Shown here: piece by piece, positions 9,138-17,566 of the stretch
Numbering within the stretch: position 1 is the stretch's first letter
Layout: every line of letters starts with the position of its first letter
Assembly (NCBI RefSeq): GCF_000013645.1
Contig: NC_007952.1
Location: 2,976,001-3,040,000 of the forward strand
DNA length: 64,000 nucleotides
Direction: 5' to 3'
Source of the DNA: Paraburkholderia xenovorans LB400
Lineage (GTDB): Bacteria; Pseudomonadota; Gammaproteobacteria; Burkholderiales; Burkholderiaceae
Program-made: the position numbers and the translations under genes
The notes under the pieces: model-generated
Databases searched by the model: none
Told to the model about the DNA's origin: nothing
The model's input: the letters and a program-made list of their open reading frames with translations, nothing else

Positions 9138-9584
9138 CTAGCGTCGCCTGGAATGCCAATAGTGGCCGTGCACGGAGCGAAACGCGAATGCGAACGCAAA
9201 CGCCACGCCGACCCCTGCGAGCGATAACAGGAACACGTAGCCGATCAGTTGCCTGAATTCATCGGCCCGGTCCCGCGCGATGGAATCGACGTAAGCACGC
9301 GCGTTGTCCGTCGCATCCGAAAACGTCGTTCGATAGAGAAAGAAGGAGCGGCAGATATCGTCATCCGGCTGGCTCGCCGGTCGCAGCGAACCGGCCGCGA
9401 TGGCGCGCACTCCGGCGCACTCGGGCGCCGCCATGCCAGCCATGATTGCCGGGTCCAGTGGATGGTCGTAGACGGAACCCGCCCACGTGACGGCGGCCGC
9501 AAGCAATCCGCTCAAGGCAACGAGCCGAAACGCCCGGATCAACCGACGATGCCGCTTCCATTCACGTTCGCGCGCGCAGTTCAT
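9138..9584 (-). CDS. Unknown membrane protein with two transmembrane segments
   Basis: A 148-residue protein I do not recognise. A basic N-terminus (REREWKRHRR) precedes a first membrane span (about 17-36), then an 80-residue probably periplasmic loop with two cysteines (PECAGV, DDICRSF), then a second Ala/Phe-rich span (about 118-138) and a basic C-tail. The ATG at 9584 is preceded by GGGAGG at good spacing; longer starts at 9596 and 9641 exist. An FNR-like box (9653-9666) with a TATGCT -10 candidate lies upstream on the same strand. Transcription may continue into the AhpD-like and BON genes. Confidence 0.7.
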   Translation of the reverse strand: MNCAREREWKRHRRLIRAFRLVALSGLLAAAVTWAGSVYDHPLDPAIMAGMAAPECAGVRAIAAGSLRPASQPDDDICRSFFLYRTTFSDATDNARAYVDSIARDRADEFRQLIGYVFLLSLAGVGVAFAFAFAFRSVHGHYWHSRRR

Positions 9585-9652
9585 GATGCCTCCCATCGCT
9601 TCATCCCGAAGCCTCGCGGGAACCAGCATAGCTTCCGGCATCGCCGCTCCGG

Positions 9653-9666
9653 TTGAGTTACATCAA
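9653..9666 (-). promoter_or_regulatory. FNR/Anr-like box upstream of the membrane-protein gene
   Basis: Read on the minus strand this is TTGATGTAACTCAA, matching TTGAT-N4-ATCAA at 9 of 10 positions. TATGCT (9630-9625, minus strand) is centred 32 bp downstream, which again fits class II spacing. It would control the gene starting at 9584 and perhaps the AhpD-BON genes behind it. Confidence 0.5.
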
Positions 9667-9957
9667 CGAGCGAAAAGAGCGCGCCGGCGCCCGGATGGAC
9701 GTTCGGCGACTAGCGTCGAAACAGCGCCGGGCAGCGAAGGAGTGGCGTTGACGTTTCAGCCGCGCTCCTCAACAATGCATCAACATCCTCTGCTCATTGC
9801 AAGCGGGCGAGAGCCTCTGCGCGAAACCTGCGCGCGGCTCCGCGGGATGCACTGTATTGTGGCAAACAGGCTCCGGCAGTACTCATCCCGGAGGTCCGCC
9901 GGTGCGGACCGGCCAGTTGGGTATGCGCGGTCTTCACTTCCCTGGAGTGTTCACGAG

Positions 9958-10224
9958 ATGTCCGAAGATGCCGCCAAGTCTGTCCGTTCACCCGAGGCAA
10001 TCGACCAGGATTTTGCGGAACTGATTGCGTCCGGGCTGCCAGGCAGCGTTGCCCGCGACAAATTCGAACGGCTTTGGGATGAAGCGAATGCGATAGCGGC
10101 AGAAATCGTGCTCACGCCTCAGGGCCAACAATACCTCTCGCTGCTGAAGCGCATGCATCAGACGTTCGAAAGCCGCTATCCGGCGGGGCGGCCGGTTAAC
10201 GGCTCCGGCATTCGACGTCGCTGA
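9958..10224 (+). CDS. Small hypothetical protein
   Basis: An 88-residue predicted soluble, charged, helical protein (DQDFAELIASGLPG, KFERLWDEANAIAAE) with no domain I recognise. There is no clear Shine-Dalgarno before the ATG at 9958 (only GAG nearby), and an overlapping antisense frame exists at 9988-10248. The plus-strand version has the more protein-like composition. It is isolated between a divergent membrane-protein gene and a convergent RHH gene. The 373 bp to its left contain the FNR-like box but no other gene I can support. Confidence 0.45.
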   Translation: MSEDAAKSVRSPEAIDQDFAELIASGLPGSVARDKFERLWDEANAIAAEIVLTPQGQQYLSLLKRMHQTFESRYPAGRPVNGSGIRRR

Positions 10225-10261
10225 GAAAGCAGCATGCCGGGTTGGCACTCAACGAACAAAC

Positions 10262-10705
10262 CTACGATCTGGCGGGACGGCCGGTCTTGACCTGCTCTAC
10301 GGCGGACACGACTTCCAGCAGCCGCTTCGGCGTTGCCGATTCGAGCAGAAGCAAACCCGCGCGCAGAATTTCGCTTCGCTTCACCGATACTCCCGCTGCC
10401 AGACACTTCTGCTTCAACGCAGCAATTTTGTCGTAATCCGACTTCGGCATGGTGAAGCTATCGCGCACCACCTTTTCCTTCTTGATACGTTTGGCTTTCA
10501 CTTCCACTGCGGCTTTGACGGGCGTGGCTTCGGCTGTTGCCGGCGCACGCTGCTTCGCCGCTTTTTTGGCCGTCGTATTCCGTTTCTTCGTGGCTACGGT
10601 CGCGTCGGCCGCGGCGCTCCCGCCCTCATCCGCGGGATTGCTGGTCGCGCCTTTGGGAAAATGAAATGTCTTCTTGGATGGTTTTTTGATGCTCGGTGCG
10701 GTCAC
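10262..10705 (-). CDS. Basic-tailed ribbon-helix-helix-like DNA-binding protein
   Basis: A 147-residue protein in two parts. Residues 1-80 are rich in Lys, Ala, Pro and Thr (KKRNTTAKKAAKQR) and resemble histone-H1-like bacterial tails. Residues about 80-130 read as beta-strand plus two helices (RDSFTMPKSDYDKIAALKQ, then VSVKRSEILRAGLLLL), the pattern of RHH repressors. Immediately upstream on its strand is an 18-bp near-perfect palindrome in an AT-rich promoter (10734-10751), consistent with autoregulation. It is probably a nucleoid-associated or regulatory protein. No antitoxin partner is adjacent. Confidence 0.68.
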   Translation of the reverse strand: MTAPSIKKPSKKTFHFPKGATSNPADEGGSAAADATVATKKRNTTAKKAAKQRAPATAEATPVKAAVEVKAKRIKKEKVVRDSFTMPKSDYDKIAALKQKCLAAGVSVKRSEILRAGLLLLESATPKRLLEVVSAVEQVKTGRPARS

Positions 10706-10733
10706 AGAAAGTCTCCAGAGTTAAAAACGATAT

Positions 10734-10751
10734 AAACAGTATATACCGTTT
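10734..10751 (-). promoter_or_regulatory. Palindromic operator upstream of the RHH gene
   Basis: AAACAGTATATACCGTTT is palindromic except for one pair of mismatched positions (5 and 14). It lies 29 bp before the start codon of the RHH-like gene in unusually AT-rich sequence. It is the natural candidate for an autoregulatory binding site. Confidence 0.55.
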
Positions 10752-10994
10752 ATCCGCGCACAAAATCAGGCCCTGGGAACGCGACGCGGATTGCTGCTGT
10801 GCGTGCTTAATTTTTTTCCGTCACCCGAGCGCCATAGTTACGTGGAAAAATGTCGGCTCGGGCTCGCCTGGATGACTCGAGAAGTTGCAGCCGGATGTGC
10901 TGCAAGCCGACATCATTCAGTCGGGCTCGCAACGTTTTTTCCACAGCAAGACTCACCTGCGATTCATCCTTCCAGCCCATAGCTCGACACCCCG

Positions 10995-11885
10995 ATGTCC
11001 ATAACCGTTAGTTTTCCCGCCGAAGTGCGCGACTGGATCGCCCAGAATCTCACGCGCGGCGTTGCCCCACAGGCGATTGTGCGCGAGCTGGTCGATCGAA
11101 AAAATGCAGTCGAACTCGCGTCGGCGATGGTCAACGCGGTCGCTTCGTCTTTCCTGTACGGCACCCCGCTGCCGGGCGAGACACTCGAAATCGGCGCCGC
11201 GCCGGTTGCTTACGAACCGGAGCCGCTGCGCGTGCCGGACGGACCGCTGATCCGGCTCGGCGAGCGCAAGACTCGCGTGATTTCGCGCATGCAGCGGCCG
11301 GCCGCGGTACTGCTCGACGATTTTCTGAGTGCAAACGAATGCGAGCAACTGATCGCGCTCGCGCGGCCGCGTCTGAGCCGTTCGACCGTGGTCGATCCCG
11401 TGACCGGCCGTAACGTCGTAGCCGGCCACCGCAGCAGCGACGGGATGTTTTTTCGTCTGGGCGAGACGCCGCTGATCGCGCGCCTGGAAGCGCGGATCGC
11501 CGAGCTCACGGGTCTGCCTGTCGAGAACGGCGAAGGCCTGCAACTGCTGCACTACGAAGCGGGTGCCGAATCGACGCCGCACGTCGACTATCTGATCGCG
11601 GGCAACCCTGCGAATCGGGAGTCGATTGCGCGCAGCGGGCAACGCGTGGGCACGCTGCTGATGTATCTGAACGACGTGGAAGGCGGCGGTGAAACCATGT
11701 TCCCGCAAACCGGATGGTCGGTGGTGCCGCGGCGCGGCCAGGCGCTCTATTTCGAATACGGCAACCGGTTCGGGCTAGCCGATCCGAGCTCGCTGCATAC
11801 GAGCACACCGCTGCGGGCGGGCGAGAAGTGGGTGGCCACCAAATGGATCCGCACCCGGCGCTTCGTGCCGCGCGATCAGGCGTAA
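10995..11885 (+). CDS. Prolyl 4-hydroxylase-type 2OG-Fe(II) dioxygenase
   Basis: A 296-residue cytoplasmic dioxygenase. The iron ligands are His196 and Asp198 (TPHVDY) and His268 (SSLHTSTPL); Lys278 (GEKWVATKW) should bind 2-oxoglutarate. The double-stranded beta-helix covers about 180-290, and the AVLLDDFLSANECEQLI segment is the usual entry helix of the P4Hc family. The N-terminal 90 residues are less typical. The substrate is unknown; bacterial homologues hydroxylate proline in proteins such as EF-Tu or in peptides. It stands alone, with a strong hairpin after the stop. Confidence 0.86.
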   Translation: MSITVSFPAEVRDWIAQNLTRGVAPQAIVRELVDRKNAVELASAMVNAVASSFLYGTPLPGETLEIGAAPVAYEPEPLRVPDGPLIRLGERKTRVISRMQRPAAVLLDDFLSANECEQLIALARPRLSRSTVVDPVTGRNVVAGHRSSDGMFFRLGETPLIARLEARIAELTGLPVENGEGLQLLHYEAGAESTPHVDYLIAGNPANRESIARSGQRVGTLLMYLNDVEGGGETMFPQTGWSVVPRRGQALYFEYGNRFGLADPSSLHTSTPLRAGEKWVATKWIRTRRFVPRDQA

Positions 11886-11903
11886 CGGCTCAGGCCTGAC
11901 CAT

Positions 11904-11940
11904 CATCCGGCGGGCGGCGAGGCGCCCGCCTCGCCGGATG
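11904..11940. terminator. Hairpin between convergent genes
   Basis: CATCCGGCG pairs with CGCCGGATG around a further GC-rich inner stem, between the stop codons of the dioxygenase gene and the convergent lipoprotein gene. There is no long T-run, but the position suggests bidirectional termination. Confidence 0.55.
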
Positions 11941-11949
11941 GGTTTCAGC

Positions 11950-12621
11950 TCAGCGCTGGAAGACCTCGTCGGCGACCCAGCCGTTCGACGTCAGATGCAC
12001 GCCTTCGCGCAACTGCATCGTGCCCGCGCCTTCGATCACGCGCTTGATCATCGGAAATACACGCTGTACGTCGGCGTCTTTGGCCCACGGCGCCGGATCG
12101 ATCTTGTACGTATAGATAACCGAAGTCGCGGTCTTGCCTTCCACCTGCGTCGGCCGCTCCCAACCCACTACCTTGTCGAGCGTGAGCGTGGCCGCACAGA
12201 AATCGGCCGGGTGCGTGACGCGCGAGTTGGCGGTCGCGATCACTTCCGGAATGTGCAGATAGTACTTCTGCCCTTCGGCCGTCAATTGATACTGGCGAGC
12301 ATTCGCGGTGATCTTCTTGCCGGCGCTGTCAGTGCGTTCGACCACCACGTCCTTGCCCGCCACGAGACCGAGTTTTTCGAGTACCGGCATCTGGACCGCG
12401 TCGCGGGTACCGGCGGCCTGGTCGTCCGTCGTTGCGTAGATCGGCCAGTCGTACTTGGCGAGGCACAAGTGGCCGCGCTGGGCGAGGAAGTCATTGACCG
12501 TGGCCGTGAAATTCTCCTGGCTCAGGTCCTGGGTTTTGTCATGGCAGCCGGCGAACAGGGTCAGCGCGATCAGGGAGAGTGTGCTGCAAGCAAAGCGGGC
12601 GAAGGTGACACGTCGCGTCAT
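11950..12621 (-). CDS. Hypothetical lipoprotein
   Basis: A 223-residue exported protein with a lipoprotein signal peptide: hydrophobic SLIALTLFAGC with the lipobox cysteine at 26. The mature part has a ENFTATVNDFLAQRGHLCLAKYDWP segment and a later VVGWERPTQVEGKT region; I cannot name a family. It is likely anchored at the outer or inner membrane facing the periplasm. It lies 97 bp downstream of the dihaem peroxidase on the same strand, after a GC-rich hairpin, so it may be a separate unit. Two further lipoproteins precede it on this strand. Confidence 0.8.
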   Translation of the reverse strand: MTRRVTFARFACSTLSLIALTLFAGCHDKTQDLSQENFTATVNDFLAQRGHLCLAKYDWPIYATTDDQAAGTRDAVQMPVLEKLGLVAGKDVVVERTDSAGKKITANARQYQLTAEGQKYYLHIPEVIATANSRVTHPADFCAATLTLDKVVGWERPTQVEGKTATSVIYTYKIDPAPWAKDADVQRVFPMIKRVIEGAGTMQLREGVHLTSNGWVADEVFQR

Positions 12622-12666
12622 GGTGTGTGTTGCTCAGGTTGGGTTGCTAAGGTACGAACAGAATGG

Positions 12667-12702
12667 GGCGCGCGGCCTGCCCTTTCGGGCCGGTCGCGCG
12701 CC
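12667..12702 (-). terminator. GC-rich hairpin after the dihaem peroxidase gene
   Basis: GGCGCGCGGCC pairs with GGTCGCGCGCC (one mismatch) across an inner CCC/GGG stem and TTTC loop, just downstream of the minus-strand peroxidase gene. No T-run is present. Confidence 0.45.
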
Positions 12703-12718
12703 AGGCTCATCAATTTCG

Positions 12719-14194
12719 TCAGTTCACGCACGAGCCGCTGGTGGGCGGCGTCGCAGGCGGTTGATAGCCGTCGGTGAGCGTGTTCAGGAAGCAGATCAGG
12801 TCTGCAATGTTCTGCTGCGTCAACTGCGGTGTCGAGTGAACCGGACGCGGCAGCGCACCGTCTGCCGCAGTCGTGCCGCCGGCGTCAGTCTGGCCTTTGC
12901 CCATTGGCAGTTCTTCGTCGATATTGCCCTGGTAGGCCACGGGCAGATCGTTGAAGAGCGTGGCCGTCGCACCCGACGCAGCTGTCGGGAACAGCGCATA
13001 GGACGGGTTTTGCGTTACGTGGGCAGGATCGCCGCCGGTGCTCGGATACCAGTACTCCGGATTCGTATCGCGCGTGTTGTAGAAATTCAGCACCTGCACG
13101 AGCGAGTGGAATACGCCGTTGTGGAAGAACACCGTGCGCGTCGCGACATTGCGCAGCGTCGGCACCTTGAAGCGGCCGCAGTACGGGTCGGGGACATTGA
13201 CGCCGGTGAACTGATCCGGGCCGGCACCGCTGCTGGCCGTGCCTGGCGTGTGGAGGTTGTTCAGCGGACCGCAAAGACCCATGTCGTAATACGACGTGTC
13301 GTCGTTGCTCGGGATCGGGTCGGGGTTGTCCCAGATCTGCCTGTCGTTGCGCGGCGCGCCGATCGCCTGATAGGTGAAGTCGGTCATGAGCGCGACCGAG
13401 CCGTTGAAGTTGGCGCCGGCATAGTGGCACGCAACGCATCCCGCGCCGCCGTCGGTGTCGTTGAAGAGCTGCAGGCCGCGCAGTTCCGCCGGTGTCAGCG
13501 TGCCGCCCACCTTGTTGGACAGATACAGGTCGAACTTGCTCGCGTACGGCTGGAAGCTCGGGTCTTCCTGCTGATAGGCCTGCAGGGCGAGACCGACGTC
13601 GGTGAAGGTGGCGTTCGCGTCGGAGAACACGTTCGCACCGAATGCCTGCTGGAACAGCGCCGCGTAGGACGCGCTCTTCACGGTCTGCACCACGGCGCCC
13701 GCCGACGCATTGTTCATTTCGAGCGGATTGAGCAGCGGCAGGGCCGGCTGGGTGGCAAGCGTCGTGGCACGTCCGTCCAGCATGAAGCCGCCGCCGGGCG
13801 CATTCTGCGTGATGCCGTCCGGGTTGTCGGCGACATCGTTGTACGGCGGCGTCATGGACTTGTAGCGCAGCGAAGGCACGGCGCGCTGCCCGGCCACCGA
13901 GGGATCGGAGCCGAGCTGCACGGACAGGCTGTTGGGCGGTCCATACGCGTATTGAGGGCTGTGGCAGGTCGCGCAGGACATGTTCTTGTTGCCCGACAGA
14001 TTCTGGTCGAAGAACAGTTGCTGGCCGACTTGCGCCGCCGCGCTGAGGGTCACCTTGGCCGGCGGCGCCACGCCGCCCGATGCGGGCTGGCTCGGGTCGG
14101 TGCCGGCGCTGCTGCTGTCGCTGCCACCGTCGCCGCCGCAGGCGGTCAATATCAATGAGAGCGCGCAGATCACGCCCAGGGAGATTTTTCGCAT
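12719..14194 (-). CDS. Dihaem cytochrome c peroxidase-family lipoprotein
   Basis: A 491-residue MauG/CcpA-type protein. The signal peptide ends in a lipobox (LILTAC, Cys19), followed by a Gly/Ser linker. Two haem-binding motifs, CATCH (74-78) and CVACH (253-257), define the two cytochrome domains. The C-terminal region carries the FKVPTLRNVATRTVFFHNGVF segment characteristic of the family. It is expected to act in the periplasm as a peroxidase or as a MauG-like oxidase; a substrate cannot be read from the sequence. The start at 14194 (MRKISLG) gives a proper lipoprotein signal, and the longer frame upstream does not. It follows the phosphoesterase gene on the same strand after two hairpins. 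Confidence 0.88.
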   Translation of the reverse strand: MRKISLGVICALSLILTACGGDGGSDSSSAGTDPSQPASGGVAPPAKVTLSAAAQVGQQLFFDQNLSGNKNMSCATCHSPQYAYGPPNSLSVQLGSDPSVAGQRAVPSLRYKSMTPPYNDVADNPDGITQNAPGGGFMLDGRATTLATQPALPLLNPLEMNNASAGAVVQTVKSASYAALFQQAFGANVFSDANATFTDVGLALQAYQQEDPSFQPYASKFDLYLSNKVGGTLTPAELRGLQLFNDTDGGAGCVACHYAGANFNGSVALMTDFTYQAIGAPRNDRQIWDNPDPIPSNDDTSYYDMGLCGPLNNLHTPGTASSGAGPDQFTGVNVPDPYCGRFKVPTLRNVATRTVFFHNGVFHSLVQVLNFYNTRDTNPEYWYPSTGGDPAHVTQNPSYALFPTAASGATATLFNDLPVAYQGNIDEELPMGKGQTDAGGTTAADGALPRPVHSTPQLTQQNIADLICFLNTLTDGYQPPATPPTSGSCVN

Positions 14195-14281
14195 ATCAAG
14201 TTTTTTTGCCTGAGTCCGATTGCCGGGCGGTCCTGGCAGGGCCGAAGGGCCCCCTGGCAATGGGACGGACAGAACGGAAAA

Positions 14282-14310
14282 TGCCGGGCCGCAAAAAACA
14301 CGGCCCGGCA
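14282..14310 (-). terminator. Perfect 10-bp hairpin after the phosphoesterase gene
   Basis: TGCCGGGCCG and CGGCCCGGCA form a perfect stem around a CAAAAAACA loop, between the phosphoesterase stop and the peroxidase start. It is probably a terminator or an mRNA-stabilising hairpin. Confidence 0.6.
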
Positions 14311-14371
14311 GGGAGCGATTACGCACTTGCCGATGCAGGAGACGATTCACCGCCTCCTGCGCGCCGCGTGC

Positions 14372-16708
14372 TTACTTGGCGAGCGCCCACACGTTGGTCT
14401 GGCTTGCGTCCGGACCAGGTTGACGCGAAGCCAGCGACGTACCCGTCACGTCGACCGGGTTCAGCTTCTGCGTGTAGGTTGCCGGCGTGATGAAGGCATG
14501 GTTCATCGGCCGCACGGAGTCGAGGTGCGTATCCGCGCTGCCTGCCAGTTCCGGCAGGTTCAGGATGTTGCTCGCGATGAACGACTCGGTGTACTTCGCA
14601 CGGGCGATGTACGTTTGCGGCTGCGCCGGGTCGCCGATCTGGAACATGTCCTGCAGCGTGCGCACCAGCGAGAAGTGGCTGTACGCGTCGCTGTCGACGA
14701 TGTTCGGGTTCGCCTGGTTCGTCGCCACGCCGAAGACCGAGTTGCCGTGACCGTGGTTGCCGCCGTTGTACAGCGTCGTCGGCGTCGGCGTGAACTTGCC
14801 GTTCGCGAACGTGAGCGGTGCCTGGCCGTCGTTCGACGTCACCGGGTTCCAGCCGCAGCACGAGGTGGAGCTACCTTCGCCTTCGTCGAACATCACGACG
14901 ATGGCCACCTTGCGTTGCTTGTTCGCCCACAGCGGCGAAGCCTGGATCTTCGTGACCACCTGGCGCACGTAGTCGTCACCACGCTGGACGATCTGCGCGG
15001 AGCCGCTGCCACACGAAGGATCGGAGCCGACACCGTGCATGTCGTCGCACTGGTCGGGCATGATGAAGTTCACATTGCCCACGTCGCCGTTCGTGAGGTC
15101 GGTACTGAACTGGTCGAAGTTGTAGCCGGTCGGGATCGGGTAGGCCTTCGATTGCGCCAGCGCCGTGGCGTTGTACTGCGTGCCGAAGATGGTACGGTTG
15201 TCGGCGTGGAATTCCGGCAGGTTACGCACATCCTGATAAGCCATGCCCGGGTGGTGCTTGGTCTTGTAGAGACCGTTCGGGATGGTGAACGCAGTGCCGT
15301 TGGCGCCGGGGCCGGTATAGACAGCGCTGACCGCGGTGTCCGCAATGCTGTCCGCACGCGGGTCCTGGCCCGGGTTCATCGATTCGCTATACGTGCGCCA
15401 GGTCATGCCGGTCTGCGACAGCAGCGTGAACAGGCTCGGCTGGCTCTTGATGTTGTGATTGGCGATAGAACCGGTTGTCGTGCAGGTCGCGTTCGTGAAA
15501 CCCGACAGATGGGTGCCGTCCTGCGGAGGCAGTACGCCGGTCGCAACCAGCGGCTGGCCGTCCGAAGCGCTGCCGCCTGCGAACGCCACGTCCGTCGGTG
15601 CGTTGCCGCCGCTCGTGCCGGCGCCGCAACCCCACCAGTTGTCGTCCGTAATACCCCAGTCGTCGCCGCCGCCGAGCGCCGTGTAGTTCGGCTCGCTCGG
15701 ATTGCCCGTCGAGTAGTAAGTCGTGAACTGGCTGTTGCCGGTCAGGAACTGGTTGATGAACGGCGCGCTCGCCGAACCGAGAATCCCCGGGGTGCCCGGA
15801 ACCGGCGCCACGCTGTGATTCTCGAGCATGATGACGAAGACGTTGTCGTAGCGCGGGATGCCTTCCACGTTGAACGCGGCTTGCTGTGCCTGCGCGAACG
15901 TGATAGGCGCCTGCTGCACGGTCGACTTCACGGCGGTCAGAGTGGTCACGCCCGCGGCGCCGACCAGCGACGGGTCGCCGCCCGGCACGGCGAGGTTGTC
16001 GGGGTACAGATCGCCACGGTCGAGTTTGGTGGTTGCGTACGTATAGCGGTTCGCGAGCTGGTTCTCTTCGAACAGCACGGTTTGCTGCTCGGCGCCCGAG
16101 AGCTTGCTGGCGTCGCTGAGCACGTCCGCAGCGGCTACCGTCACAGACGAAGCGCCCAGAGCCGGCGCGCTCAGGCGCGTGACCAGGTTGGCCTTCTCGA
16201 CTGCGTACGTCGTGCCGTTCGCTTCGACCAGACGTTGCACTTCGCTCGACATCGGGCTGATCACGACATTCGTCGAGCCCTGGTCGGCGATCTGCGCAGC
16301 CGAGGCGCGCAGAACCAGGTGGCTGGCAACGGCTGCGCCGGTCGCCGTGTTGGTGGCCTTGGTGCTCACGTCGGCGATCAACTGGCCGGTGGCGTTGGAC
16401 TGCAGCGTGAAGTGACCTTTGCTGTCCGTCGTCGCGGTGACTTCCGAAGCGTCGCACTTGCCGTTGCCGTTCGCGTCGATGCACACCGTGGCGCCGGCAT
16501 AGTAGCCGGCGTGAACGGTCGGGTCACCGCTCGTGCTGCCCGGCACGAAGCCGGCAGCGGCGACGACGCCCGAGACCGTCGTCGGTGCCGGTGGCGGAGT
16601 GCTCGCGGACGGCGAGTTGTCGCTATTGCCTCCGCAGGCGGCCAGAACGCATGCTGCTGCGATCGAGGTTAGAAGAGGAGTAGTACGTCTTATCGAATTG
16701 ACCGACAT
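14372..16708 (-). CDS. Phosphoesterase-family lipoprotein (acid phosphatase / phospholipase C-like)
   Basis: A 778-residue exported lipoprotein (lipobox VLAAC, Cys25). After a Ser/Pro linker, residues about 45-250 form an accessory region with a CIDANGNGKCD loop resembling calcium-binding or carboxypeptidase-regulatory folds. The phosphoesterase (PF04185-type) domain starts near 288 with NVFVIMLENHS, whose Glu296/Asn297/His298 belong to the metal/catalytic motif, and extends almost to the C-terminus. It may release phosphate or head groups in the periplasm or at the cell surface. Upstream is a long AT-rich segment likely to hold its promoter. The unusual length comes from the N-terminal extension. 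Confidence 0.85.
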   Translation of the reverse strand: MSVNSIRRTTPLLTSIAAACVLAACGGNSDNSPSASTPPPAPTTVSGVVAAAGFVPGSTSGDPTVHAGYYAGATVCIDANGNGKCDASEVTATTDSKGHFTLQSNATGQLIADVSTKATNTATGAAVASHLVLRASAAQIADQGSTNVVISPMSSEVQRLVEANGTTYAVEKANLVTRLSAPALGASSVTVAAADVLSDASKLSGAEQQTVLFEENQLANRYTYATTKLDRGDLYPDNLAVPGGDPSLVGAAGVTTLTAVKSTVQQAPITFAQAQQAAFNVEGIPRYDNVFVIMLENHSVAPVPGTPGILGSASAPFINQFLTGNSQFTTYYSTGNPSEPNYTALGGGDDWGITDDNWWGCGAGTSGGNAPTDVAFAGGSASDGQPLVATGVLPPQDGTHLSGFTNATCTTTGSIANHNIKSQPSLFTLLSQTGMTWRTYSESMNPGQDPRADSIADTAVSAVYTGPGANGTAFTIPNGLYKTKHHPGMAYQDVRNLPEFHADNRTIFGTQYNATALAQSKAYPIPTGYNFDQFSTDLTNGDVGNVNFIMPDQCDDMHGVGSDPSCGSGSAQIVQRGDDYVRQVVTKIQASPLWANKQRKVAIVVMFDEGEGSSTSCCGWNPVTSNDGQAPLTFANGKFTPTPTTLYNGGNHGHGNSVFGVATNQANPNIVDSDAYSHFSLVRTLQDMFQIGDPAQPQTYIARAKYTESFIASNILNLPELAGSADTHLDSVRPMNHAFITPATYTQKLNPVDVTGTSLASRQPGPDASQTNVWALAK

Positions 16709-17566
16709 TGTGGGGAGCCCCTGTAGGTTGTTGTACTGCTTTCTTGCGCCTCTTGCAGGCAGGCGACAGGGGATTATCGAGTCGGCGTATTTATCTCCCG
16801 TGAAGGGGAACTTTCATTACATTTACTTTCATGGAATATTTCGAACAGCGGAAATCGATATTTTCATCAAACTGAAATTTATCCAGCAGCGCCGGAAAAT
16901 ATTGCCGTATATTTCTTTCATATCGTAAGCAAAAGAAAAATTTGTCAGTATCCGGCTCCGGCATTGAGTTGCCGTCATGAAAACTCGTGAACCGCTCACG
17001 CCGATCTCGTGTCCCGGAACGCGCCCCGAAATTGCGCGGGTTCGCTGCCTTTTATTGGTAAAAACTTTTTGTCAGACGAAAAAGCAACACTATTCCGGTG
17101 TTCAGAAAACTATTTTCATAATTCGGGGCGGAGCGCCAGCGCATGTACAGCAAGCTTTCTGTGTTGAAAGCTACCGATTGAACAGATTTTCGACCCAATA
17201 TTAACTAACATCCGGTTACAAATAAGACTACTCTCCGTTCAGCAGAATACTAATAACAGAAGAATAAATTAATCGGTAATAACTCCCCGGTCCGCTAATG
17301 GCCTTGGGCTCGATTCCGGTCAATCCACGGTGCCCGTCTTTGCATTAATTTTCGTACTCGCCGCAAAAAAACAGAGGGCCGGAAGTTCCGTTCTATTCGA
17401 CGGTATCCGCTATCGGCAATCCGGGGAGAGTCGCGTCTGGCGAATGATGCCCACGTTGAAATTATCAAAGTAAATACGTTTTTCCCGGATGCCCGATGCG
17501 TATCAGAATGACCGTGGCGTTCGATCCGGTGACAGAATCTTTTTATAACCCAGCAGGATTAAAAGC
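16709..17566. other. AT-rich non-coding segment
   Basis: These 858 bp between the divergent phosphoesterase and pilin genes are far richer in A+T than the rest of the window (runs such as AAAAGAAAAATTTG and TTAACTAACATCC). No convincing gene is present; the frame at 16977-17204 lacks a ribosome-binding site and any protein-like composition. The segment probably carries promoters of both flanking genes and could be a target of H-NS/MvaT-type silencing. A transferred origin for the pilus operon is possible. Confidence 0.6.

Noticed and set aside
11938..14158. Long plus-strand frames opposite the lipoprotein and dihaem peroxidase genes
   Set aside because: The opposite strand has signal peptides and CxxCH motifs; these frames are Arg-rich with no motifs.
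16977..17204. A 75-codon frame in the AT-rich segment
   Set aside because: No ribosome-binding site, no family resemblance, and it lies in probable promoter DNA.
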